Shown: in pieces, positions 1 through 6,399 of the stretch
How the letters are laid out: each line of letters starts with the position of its first letter
Numbering within the stretch: position 1 is the first letter of the stretch
Assembly: GCA_003151435.1 (NCBI GenBank)
Contig: PLXP01000269.1
Coordinates: 1-39,936 of the forward strand
Length of the DNA: 39,936 nt
Source of the DNA: Acidobacteriaceae bacterium
GTDB taxonomy: Bacteria; Acidobacteriota; Terriglobia; Terriglobales; Acidobacteriaceae
Direction of reading: 5' to 3'
Translations under genes and position numbers: made by a program
The notes under the pieces: model-generated
Seen by the model: only the letters and a program-made list of their open reading frames with translations
Told to the model about the DNA's origin: nothing
Database searches by the model: none

Positions 1-24
1 GCGCCAAGGCCGAGCATCGTGCTA

Positions 25-183
25 CGCCCTTGCCAGCGACGGGGTCCCCGGCAAGCGGTCTTTGCTTGCTGGGGTGTCTAGAACGGCCACAAGCAGCTCC
101 AGCGTCGACGCATCGAATCCATGCGCAACCTCGATCCGTCGGCCGTTGGCCAACTCCACCCACAATGCTCTCGAACGCTCCAC
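25..183 (-). pseudogene. IS66-like TnpA C-terminal remnant
   Basis: Read on the minus strand, this stretch encodes a short segment (LWVELANGRRIEVAHGFDA, then LELLVAVLD) that resembles the C-terminal end of IS66-family accessory protein TnpA. That family typically ends with a beta-hairpin of the form 'V.L.NGRRIEV..GFD..TL..L...L'. No start codon in a sensible position and no TnpB or transposase gene are visible. The next recognisable coding sequence, on the opposite strand, is a recombinase fragment. I read it as a broken IS66-type relic at the edge of an integrated element. The family match is from memory of the motif and could be wrong. Confidence 0.4.
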
Positions 184-198
184 CGCCGAAGAACAAGT

Positions 199-375
199 AT
201 GAGAGGCGCAGACCTTGACGACATTCGTCGGCTGCTCGGCCAAGCAGACCTTCGAATGACTATCCGGTACGCTCACCTGCTCCCCGGTCATCTCGGGGCC
301 GCGGCCTCCCGGCTTGATGGCGTCTTGTCTTTACCGTCGGCGGAAGATGAAGCGGACAAAAATGTAAAGAGCTGA
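199..375 (+). pseudogene. Tyrosine recombinase (phage integrase) C-terminal fragment
   Basis: The frame encodes ADLDDIRRLLGQADLRMTIRYAH followed by a LLPGHL-type tail. This matches the last 50 or so residues of phage-type tyrosine recombinases, which read '..L..VQ.LLGH.D..MT.RYAHL.P.HL'. The catalytic Tyr (in IRYAH) is present, the usual His of LLGH is Gln, and the upstream HxLRH box and the whole N-terminal and catalytic core are missing. Homology begins close to position 199, where an IS66-like remnant on the other strand stops, so the gene looks cut by an old insertion or rearrangement. It should not be functional. Confidence 0.6.
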
Positions 376-889
376 TGGGCAAGGACAAACGCGAGTCGAT
401 CTGGGTTGTGCATCAGTGGCGTGAAGTCGCAGAATTCCAGTGCGATGAGGGAAGAGGTCAAGGTTCAAGTGATCAGCGTGCTTCTAAAGGTTTCGGCAAC
501 CTCTTGCTCTGAAGTTACCACAGCGTTACCAAGAATATCGACGACGAGCCTATTTGGTCTTAAATAGTTGATTCTATTGGCGTCCCATGCGAGTTCCAGT
601 TGGAACACCCTCCTAACGCAACTGAAAACGCTGGATTCGCTCAGGCAGAGCTTCATGCCTGCGTAGAATCAATGGATTACGGGTTGATTTCATAGGGCTT
701 CGCCGCTCCACCATGCATCCCAATGCTGTGTTGAACCCAGTAGGCGGACACAAATAACTGATCGACGGCTGTGAAGGTCGGTAATCGTATGTCAGCTATT
801 GGGCAGATCGGCTGGCAACGATATGCAACCGGCTACCGTCAACCTGAAAGCGATACCAGCAGGCCAACAACAAGCTTGACGGACTAAGG
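376..889. other. Low-coding stretch inside the integrated element
   Basis: About 510 bp between the recombinase fragment and the minus-strand cassette. A 63-codon minus-strand frame (465-656) exists but has no recognisable family, no clear ribosome-binding site and no operon partner, so I do not call it a gene. The base composition is visibly more AT-rich than the chromosome to the right, which fits horizontally acquired DNA. I see no RNA gene, repeat array or terminator here. Confidence 0.5.
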
Positions 890-1045
890 CTAATGATCTT
901 TGGGTCGCTCACTCAGTTTCCGGTGAATTTCCGTGATTTCATTTTGAATCTCGGTGAGATGCCGAGAAATGCTCGATATTCCAAGTGCAATCACGAGGAG
1001 AATGCCCCACGTCCCGTAGATCTCCCATCGGCCCATGTCTGTCAT
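890..1045 (-). CDS. 51-residue single-span membrane peptide
   Basis: A short gene beginning ATG at 1045 and ending TAG at 890-892. Its start overlaps the stop of the DUF3800 gene as ATGA (1042-1045), and an AGAGGA ribosome-binding site lies 7 nt upstream of the ATG, so translational coupling is likely. The product (MTDMGRWEIYGTWGILLVIA..., 51 aa) has one hydrophobic helix at about residues 12-31. A charged C-terminal helix follows with heptad-like spacing (LTEIQNEITEIHRKL), consistent with a membrane anchor plus a short coiled coil facing the cytoplasm. I do not recognise a family. Being the third gene of a coupled cassette after a serine recombinase and a DUF3800 protein argues that it is a real gene. 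Confidence 0.6.
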   Translation of the reverse strand: MTDMGRWEIYGTWGILLVIALGISSISRHLTEIQNEITEIHRKLSERPKDH

Positions 1046-1815
1046 CGGATGGTCCTCTTTCGCTTTCGTTTTCTCTCTGAATGAAACGCAATTGTGTCTC
1101 CCGGTTTCAGGGCTGATCGCGGATACACATCCGTATCTTTGCAGATGCGCCTCAGATCGGCCTCATATATCATCCCGCCCAATTCTTCCTTGATGACAAT
1201 GTATCTGGTCAGTCTGTTTAAGTTCTTGCGGGGTCTCTCTGGGCTTCCAGAGCGCAACCAATTGAATGTTTCCCATGCGAGAATGTCGGACGGTTGAACC
1301 TGCGGCATCTCCTTTGGTACTCGATTTGGAATGGGTACTTTATCCCGCTTGCATACTTGTTCCAGATCACCATAGTGCTTTGTGCCCTGTTCGATGAATG
1401 TAGATGAATGATCGCCGTCCGTTAGGTTGTGTCTTTCCCAGAGATGTATTGCCCGCATAAGCGACCTGAAGGTCAATGCGAAGGGTGCTCCATGGCATTC
1501 CTCAAACGCGAATTCTTCATTTACGCGTTTGTATGCAGCAATGTCGAGCGCACACACAAAGGGATGAAGGGTATTGCTCTTTGTGATTCTGGCTAGTTCC
1601 CCAAGAATCTGATCGCGACGCAAAGGGGTGTACCTCTGTCGCATGAAGTCAGTCATGTGAAACGCATTCCCCAGTTTGAATCTGTCGAGCGCGGCTTTCC
1701 AGTGGGCCTCGAATGCAAGCCACTGAGAATCTGATGCAACGTATCCCGCGACCACCAAGAATGGCTGATCATTTGGATGGCCCCCGTCATCAAGGTAGAA
1801 CGCAAATTCCGTCAT
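1042..1815 (-). CDS. DUF3800 family protein
   Basis: The 257-residue product opens with AFYLDDGGHP, the variant of the 'YxDESG' motif that starts DUF3800 proteins, followed by a VVAGYVAS strand and the W..FE..W...L helix typical of the family. Further acidic residues in the expected places (ALDIAAY near residue 90, the FIEQGT segment, and DILAWET near 180) fit the RNase H-like fold proposed for DUF3800. The first acidic pair is DD rather than DE. The biochemical role of the family is not established, but members recur on mobile elements and beside restriction or defence genes. The gene overlaps the upstream recombinase by ATGA (1812-1815) and its own stop overlaps the downstream 51-aa gene in the same way. 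The C-terminus is very basic (a run of K and R). Confidence 0.75.
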   Translation of the reverse strand: MTEFAFYLDDGGHPNDQPFLVVAGYVASDSQWLAFEAHWKAALDRFKLGNAFHMTDFMRQRYTPLRRDQILGELARITKSNTLHPFVCALDIAAYKRVNEEFAFEECHGAPFALTFRSLMRAIHLWERHNLTDGDHSSTFIEQGTKHYGDLEQVCKRDKVPIPNRVPKEMPQVQPSDILAWETFNWLRSGSPERPRKNLNRLTRYIVIKEELGGMIYEADLRRICKDTDVYPRSALKPGDTIAFHSERKRKRKRTIR

Positions 1816-2414
1816 GGCTCAACCTGCTTCGATTTCAGCAGCCGGAGGATTGTGTTGGGTGACCTCTTGACCTCCACGGCAATCGCTCGGATGCTCTTCC
1901 CTGCCGCACGCAGCTTTGTAACCCTCGCCACCAGTTTCTGATCGTCCGAAGCCTTGGGACGTCCACCGACCCGGCCTTGAGCCTTGGCACGCTCCAAACC
2001 GGCGATGGTGCGCTCACTGAGTCGCACACGCTCTTGCTTCGCTACTGCGGCCAAGATGCCGATCACTGCTTCCTTGAATATGCCAGTGCTGTCGAGATAT
2101 AGCTCCGTGAACGACCGGTAGTTGACGCCGTAGCCATTGAGCCGTTCGAGGTGATTCAACGTCTTCACGGTGCCTTCCCGGCTCAAGCGGTCTAGGCTCC
2201 AGAACAGCAGGCAGTCGAATTGACGCTTGGAAGCCGCTGTGAACATCTTCTGGAATTGATCACGGTCTCCACGCTTGCCGCTGGCCTTATCGACGTACTC
2301 GTGGACGATCTCCCATCCCTGAGTGGCGGCGAACGTACGGAGTTGCTTCAGCTGGTTCTCTGCGTCCTGCCGACCGTCCTTGGTGGATACCCTTGCGTAG
2401 ATTGCCGTTTTCAT
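1812..2414 (-). CDS. Small serine recombinase (resolvase/invertase family)
   Basis: A 200-residue protein of normal length for the resolvase/invertase family. The N-terminal catalytic domain begins AIYARVSTKD, with nucleophile Ser10 and the nearby Arg8, and contains the LLFWSLDRLSREG active-site arginine motif near residues 70-82. The long E helix is followed by a GRxxGGRPKA linker, and a C-terminal helix-turn-helix (about residues 165-195, KSIRAIAVEVKRSPNTILRL) binds DNA. It presumably cuts and rejoins DNA at a dyad site through a 5' phosphoserine intermediate. It is the first gene of a coupled three-gene minus-strand cassette. No good Shine-Dalgarno sequence precedes the ATG. Confidence 0.9.
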   Translation of the reverse strand: MKTAIYARVSTKDGRQDAENQLKQLRTFAATQGWEIVHEYVDKASGKRGDRDQFQKMFTAASKRQFDCLLFWSLDRLSREGTVKTLNHLERLNGYGVNYRSFTELYLDSTGIFKEAVIGILAAVAKQERVRLSERTIAGLERAKAQGRVGGRPKASDDQKLVARVTKLRAAGKSIRAIAVEVKRSPNTILRLLKSKQVEP

Positions 2415-2818
2415 GATGTAGCAAATGTATCATAATACGGTCGTTATTTGCAACGCTAAAAAATGGCCTCCGAGGTCCACGCCAATGAGATTACGAAATC
2501 GACCCCTTTTTTGATACAGACTTGCTTAGGCGTACGACCCAGCGACTCCAAACCAGATAGGCACCCGGTAGGGGGTCGAAATAGCTTCAAGGCTTGACTC
2601 TGGCCGGACCGTCGTCCAATCACGCACACTCCCCCGCGAAATTCGATCCTTGTTGCCAACCCGAGTCGGAATTGACTGGTCTCACGAGCATCCTTCCAAT
2701 CTCATAGCCTCCCGGCGCGTCGCAGATGTTCGGTCTTCACGCAGAGTGTGCAATGAACTCTGCACCAGTCGATGCTAAGATCGAGTCTTCATCGCAATTA
2801 GTTTAGAGAAGAGGGTCG
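2415..2818. other. Divergent intergenic region between two recombinase operons
   Basis: About 400 bp separate the small serine recombinase (minus) from the plus-strand recombinase operon, so both promoters should lie here. Close to the minus-strand start there is a near-perfect AT-rich dyad GTATCATAATAC (2425-2436). It could be a recombinase binding (res-like) site or the -10 region of the minus promoter. Upstream of the plus operon I see only a clear ribosome-binding site (GAGAAGAGGG, 2806-2815). Minus-strand frames in the middle have no recognisable homology. Confidence 0.4.
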
Positions 2819-3031
2819 ATGACCGACGACCAACGTGCCATTCAACTTAAGCAGCTTGCGAACATCGTTATCGACGCCTACCTAAACCGGGACAAGCAAT
2901 TCATTCCCAGTTTCGGTGAGTATAACGGGATCATGTACTTGACTCGTCCCGAAGGCGATAAGGACCACTCAAAGCTGGAGTTGAACTTCTTCTATGATCG
3001 CGCCGACTATGAGCCGGAGAATCATTCATGA
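2819..3031 (+). CDS. Small hypothetical protein coupled to large serine recombinase
   Basis: A 70-residue soluble, rather acidic protein that I do not recognise. It is preceded by a strong GAGAAGAGGG ribosome-binding site 3 nt before the ATG, and its TGA overlaps the recombinase ATG (3028-3031), so the two are almost certainly co-translated. There is no signal peptide or membrane segment. The C-terminal part (LELNFFYDRADYEPENHS) is rich in acidic and aromatic residues. Position immediately upstream of a large serine recombinase suggests an accessory or directionality role, but this is an inference from context only. Confidence 0.6.
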   Translation: MTDDQRAIQLKQLANIVIDAYLNRDKQFIPSFGEYNGIMYLTRPEGDKDHSKLELNFFYDRADYEPENHS

Positions 3032-4569
3032 AGAAGCCCAAGTGCCGGATTGAGAAGACGAACGCTGTCGTTTACTGCCGGGTATCCACTGACGAGCAGG
3101 TAGAAAATCTCAGCCTTGGAACACAGGAGCAACGATCGATCACCTATTGTTCGCAAAAGGGATGGATGGTTACCCGAATCTTTCGTGATGAAGGCCAATC
3201 GGCCAAGACTGCTCTGCGTCCTGAATTTCAGGAAATGGTCAAGTACTGCAAGAACGAGCACAACGGTATAGGCTTCGTTGTGGTCAACGATCTGAGCCGC
3301 TTCTCTCGGAACTCAGGGGATCAGATTGCGATCCGGGCAGAGTTGTACGCTGCAGGAGTCATGTTGCGGTCCGTTTCAGAACCCATCGATGAGACTTCCA
3401 CGGGCACTCTAATGGCCAACGTCTTTGCTGCTTTAAACCAGTTCGACAATGACCGCAAGTCGGAGCGAACCAAGACCGGAATGCAAGCGGCCGCCGCTCT
3501 GGGGCGATGGCCGCATAAAGCGCCCATCGGCTATGTGAATCAGCGTCCATCTGGTGACGGGCCTAACATCGTTCCTGATCCCGAGCGGTATGGCTTGATC
3601 CAGAAGGCGTTTGAACTGGCTGCGACTGGCCTCCATTCCAAGGCTGAGATACTGCGAGTCATTACTAATCTCGGATTGAAAACAGTTCAAGGTAAGCCGC
3701 TACCGATGCAGACGTTCCAGAGGGTGCTAGTGAATCCTTTCTACGCGGGATGGATGGTGTTCTCCGGTCAAGATACACCAATTCGAGGCAGTCATACTCC
3801 CTTGGTCAGTCAGGAGATGTTTGATTCAGTTCAGGACGTCTTGGCAGGCAGACGGCCCAACCTGACCGGATACCAGAAGCAACGGGTAGAGTTTCCATTG
3901 CGTGTGTTTGTCCGGTGCGGTCATTGTGGCAAGCCATTGACCGGCAGCTTCTCGACAGGCAGGAAGAGCAAGTATCCCTACTATCGATGCCGCGAGAACT
4001 GCGAAGCCGTCACGGCTAAGCCCGATGAGCTTCACGCCAAGTTCATCGCATGGCTCGAACAGATGGCACCTAAGCCGGAGTCGATGGTTGCCATCAAAAA
4101 CACGATACGAGAGGTCTGGACGCAGCGCCAAGGGGACGCAGAGGAGTTGCGCTCTGTTCTGAAGCGCAAGTTGGGGCAAGTCGAATTGAGGAAGACGACT
4201 CTGGTGGATCGTTGGCTCGATGGCAAGGTCGACCAGTCCATATACGAGGAAAGCATCGGGCGAATAACAGCTGAGGTCGAGAGCGTACGCAGTGAACTAC
4301 GAGGGACGGAGCTGGAGCACCTTGACCTTGAACTCGTGCTGCAGTTCGCTGACAGGATCATTCTGCGACCGGCACGGCTGTGGGTGGAGTCCTCTCTTGA
4401 GCAAAAGCAGCGGCTGCAGAAGACGTTGTTCCCCGGTGGAGTGGAGTTTGATGGCAAGCAATTTGGAACCGTGTCAACTCCCTTATTCTTCAACCTGTTA
4501 GAGCGAGATTTGGATGATGACTACGGTTTGGCGTCCCCGACGGGATTTGAACCCGTGTTATCGCCGTGA
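3028..4569 (+). CDS. Large serine recombinase (site-specific integrase)
   Basis: A 513-residue large serine recombinase. The catalytic resolvase domain occupies about residues 12-155 (VVYCRVSTDEQ with nucleophile Ser20, and VVNDLSRFSRN with active-site arginines). The Recombinase domain follows (about 180-280, including APIGYVNQRP and VLVNPFYAGWMVF). A zinc-ribbon domain carries paired Cys at about 295/298 (RCGHCGKPL) and 321/325 (CRENC), and a coiled-coil region lies at about 360-430. Such enzymes integrate and excise phages or islands between attP and attB. The last 14 codons (GLASPTGFEPVLSP) are the antisense reading of the adjoining tRNA-Glu 3' half, and the stop codon lies inside the tRNA gene. 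The natural C-terminus may therefore be created by integration. The gene is translationally coupled to the 70-aa gene. Confidence 0.93.
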   Translation: MKKPKCRIEKTNAVVYCRVSTDEQVENLSLGTQEQRSITYCSQKGWMVTRIFRDEGQSAKTALRPEFQEMVKYCKNEHNGIGFVVVNDLSRFSRNSGDQIAIRAELYAAGVMLRSVSEPIDETSTGTLMANVFAALNQFDNDRKSERTKTGMQAAAALGRWPHKAPIGYVNQRPSGDGPNIVPDPERYGLIQKAFELAATGLHSKAEILRVITNLGLKTVQGKPLPMQTFQRVLVNPFYAGWMVFSGQDTPIRGSHTPLVSQEMFDSVQDVLAGRRPNLTGYQKQRVEFPLRVFVRCGHCGKPLTGSFSTGRKSKYPYYRCRENCEAVTAKPDELHAKFIAWLEQMAPKPESMVAIKNTIREVWTQRQGDAEELRSVLKRKLGQVELRKTTLVDRWLDGKVDQSIYEESIGRITAEVESVRSELRGTELEHLDLELVLQFADRIILRPARLWVESSLEQKQRLQKTLFPGGVEFDGKQFGTVSTPLFFNLLERDLDDDYGLASPTGFEPVLSP

Positions 4570-4606
4570 AAGGGCGGTGTCCTAGGCCGGGCTAGACGAC
4601 GGGGAC
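4532..4606 (-). tRNA. tRNA-Glu (anticodon UUC)
   Basis: The minus strand folds as a 75-nt tRNA without an encoded CCA. It has acceptor GTCCCCG/CGGGGAC with discriminator G, a D-arm containing GTCTAG...CCTAGGAC, anticodon arm CCGCC-CTTTCAC-GGCGA with anticodon TTC, and a TPsiC arm CGGGTTCAAATCCCG. The top anticodon-stem pair is a C.A mismatch. The 3' half of the gene is overlapped on the other strand by the end of the large serine recombinase (to 4569), which marks it as the probable attachment site of the element to the left. Confidence 0.93.
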
Positions 4607-5220
4607 GCTGGGACGGCGCATGGAATTTCCCAGATTTGCCGTAAGAGCGGGCCGGTTGGCCAGAAGCGCCCTGTTTGAAGGCTATCAACTCAGGGTGTGT
4701 GTGTCAAAAAGCCTCCTGTCTCGATCCCTGCGGGCCCAGGTGGCCGCAATCGGCTTCCACGGAGCCCGGCTCCATTCGCCGAATGCGATTGGCCCCGGCG
4801 CAGGTTCCATGGGAGCCGCGCGGTAATCGCAACCGCATTGGCGCTCTGCTCGGAATGTGAGGGACGGTTCTCCTTGTCCTGGCAGCTGGAGAATTGCTCT
4901 GCGCCGGTCATCGTGATCTGAATCGCCACGATCTCGTTGCGGAGCGCCCCTGGGAGAGCCATTGACCGGCCTGCAACATTCGCCCACAGGCCTGGCACAT
5001 ATTTTGCGACAATCGTCGGGTTAAAGTCGTCAGATAAATGGCTCCATTCAAACGTTTATCCGGCGACCCGGAGTCGAACCTTCCGGTGATGGCTCACAGG
5101 CGTAGGGCAGGGTCGCAAGGTAAGATCAATTCCGCAATCGTTCGTCGTTTTGAATCCGGCACAAACCGGGGCCAGGCCCTGGCGCCATGGCAGAGAGAGA
5201 AGCAAGTGAGGGTGACTGCG
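4607..5220. other. Intergenic region with a degenerate tRNA-like fold
   Basis: About 600 bp upstream of the efflux operon with no convincing gene; frames on both strands lack homology and good starts. It should contain the tRNA-Glu promoter (reading left) and the efflux promoter (reading right), but I cannot place either with confidence. On the minus strand, 5063-5116 contains an exact T-loop box (GGTTCGACTCC) enclosed by GCGACCC/GGGTCGC. The D-arm region is too short and the T-stem does not pair, so this looks like a decayed tRNA rather than a working one. Confidence 0.4.
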
Positions 5221-6306
5221 TTGAAACGCATAGTTGGGATGAGTTGTGTTCTGTTGGTGCTGGCAACGGCCGGGTGCCAGAAGAAAGCCGCGCCTCCGGC
5301 TGCCGGCGGCGGCATGCAGGCAATGCCGGTACAGACGGTGGCCGTGAGCCTGTCTCCGGTTCCCCAGAGCAGCGAGTACGTGGCCACCATCAAGTCGCGG
5401 CGTTCGGCTACGTTGCAGCCGCAGGTCGATGGCCGGCTGACGCAGATTAAAGTGCGGTCGGGCGACCACGTCAAGTCGGGACAGGTGATGATGGCGATCG
5501 ATCCGCTCCACCAGCAGGCGTCGGTCGATACACAGCGCGCCACGGAGCGGCAGAAGAAGGCGGTCTTCGACTACAACACGCTTCAGATTGAGCGGCAGAA
5601 GAAGCTGTTTGCGGCGGGGATTATCAGCCGCGACGTTTTCGACCAGGCCCAGCAGGCCTATGACAACTCCAAGGCGGATTACGAGTCGGCCGTAGCTTCC
5701 AGCAAGACACAGGAGGAGCAACTGGCCTACTACACCGTGAGCGCGCCATTTGACGGTGTGGTCGGCGATATTCCGGTGCATATGGGCGACTACGTCTCCT
5801 CCAGCACGATATTGACCACCGTGGACGAAAACAAGGACCTCGAAGCCTACATCTACATCCCCACGGAGCGCGCAACCGAGGTGAAAAACGGCCTCGAAGT
5901 GGATTTGTCGGACACCAGCGGAAAGCTGCTTGAAAAGACGAAGATCGATTTCCTGTCGGCTCAGGTGGACAGCTCGCTGCAGGGGATCCTGGTGAAGGCC
6001 CCGGTGCACTTCGGGCCTGAGGTGCTGCGCAATGCGCAGTTGGTGAAGGCGCGGGTGATCTGGAAGACGACCCCCATGGCGGTGGTCCCGGTGCTGGCGG
6101 TGACGCGGCAGGGCGGCCAGAGCTTTGTGTTTGTGGCGCGGCAGCAGGACGGGCATTTTATCGCCAGCCAGACGCCGGTCACCCTGGGCGATACCGTGGG
6201 GAACGCCTATTCCGTCACGTCAGGGCTGAATGCGGGAGACAAGGTGATCGTATCGAGTACCCAGTTCCTGGTGAATAACATGCCGGTGATGCCACTGGGC
6301 GCCTGA
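5221..6306 (+). CDS. RND efflux periplasmic adaptor lipoprotein (HlyD/AcrA family)
   Basis: A membrane-fusion protein linking an inner-membrane RND pump to an outer-membrane channel. I prefer the TTG at 5221: GAGGGT lies 7 nt upstream and the product then starts with a compact lipoprotein signal ending LATAGC, whose Cys would be lipidated. The frame stays open to an ATG at 5038 and has GTG codons at 5206 and 5212, so the start is uncertain. After a Pro/Gly-rich linker come the barrel-sandwich lipoyl halves (LQPQVDGRLTQIKVRSGDHV and SAPFDGVVGDIPVHMGDYV), separated by an alpha-hairpin containing ERQKKLFAAGIIS, then the beta-barrel and membrane-proximal domains. Length (about 361 aa) is normal. 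The pump gene follows 93 bp downstream; no TolC-type gene is nearby. Confidence 0.9.
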   Translation: MKRIVGMSCVLLVLATAGCQKKAAPPAAGGGMQAMPVQTVAVSLSPVPQSSEYVATIKSRRSATLQPQVDGRLTQIKVRSGDHVKSGQVMMAIDPLHQQASVDTQRATERQKKAVFDYNTLQIERQKKLFAAGIISRDVFDQAQQAYDNSKADYESAVASSKTQEEQLAYYTVSAPFDGVVGDIPVHMGDYVSSSTILTTVDENKDLEAYIYIPTERATEVKNGLEVDLSDTSGKLLEKTKIDFLSAQVDSSLQGILVKAPVHFGPEVLRNAQLVKARVIWKTTPMAVVPVLAVTRQGGQSFVFVARQQDGHFIASQTPVTLGDTVGNAYSVTSGLNAGDKVIVSSTQFLVNNMPVMPLGA

Positions 6307-6399
6307 CGCGGCCGGCTTTAGCCGTTCTCCGGCGCTGAGCGGGAGGCGGGCTTGGGCCACATTGCGCCTGCTGCGAACCGTAGGGAAGGAAGGCTTACT

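Noticed and set aside
465..656. 63-codon minus-strand ORF
   Set aside because: No recognisable family, ribosome-binding site or operon context; could be chance.
2425..2436. res site of the small serine recombinase
   Set aside because: Only a single short AT-rich dyad is visible; without more subsites it cannot be called a recombination site.
4685..4998. Overlapping ~100-codon minus-strand frames upstream of the efflux operon
   Set aside because: Two frames overlap almost fully, neither has homology or a good start; typical of GC-rich non-coding sequence.
5063..5116. Functional tRNA gene on the minus strand
   Set aside because: Too short, T-stem unpaired and no D-arm; kept only as a relic.
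5038..5220. Longer N-terminus for the efflux adaptor from ATG 5038
   Set aside because: The extra residues are basic, lack homology, cross a tRNA-like relic and would place the lipoprotein signal internally.
5056..6156. Long antisense ORFs (also at 6772-7686, 7879-8796, 12493-13467, 13646-14818 and 33026-34117)
   Set aside because: All lie opposite well-supported genes and have compositional-shadow sequences (His/Arg/Asp-rich).
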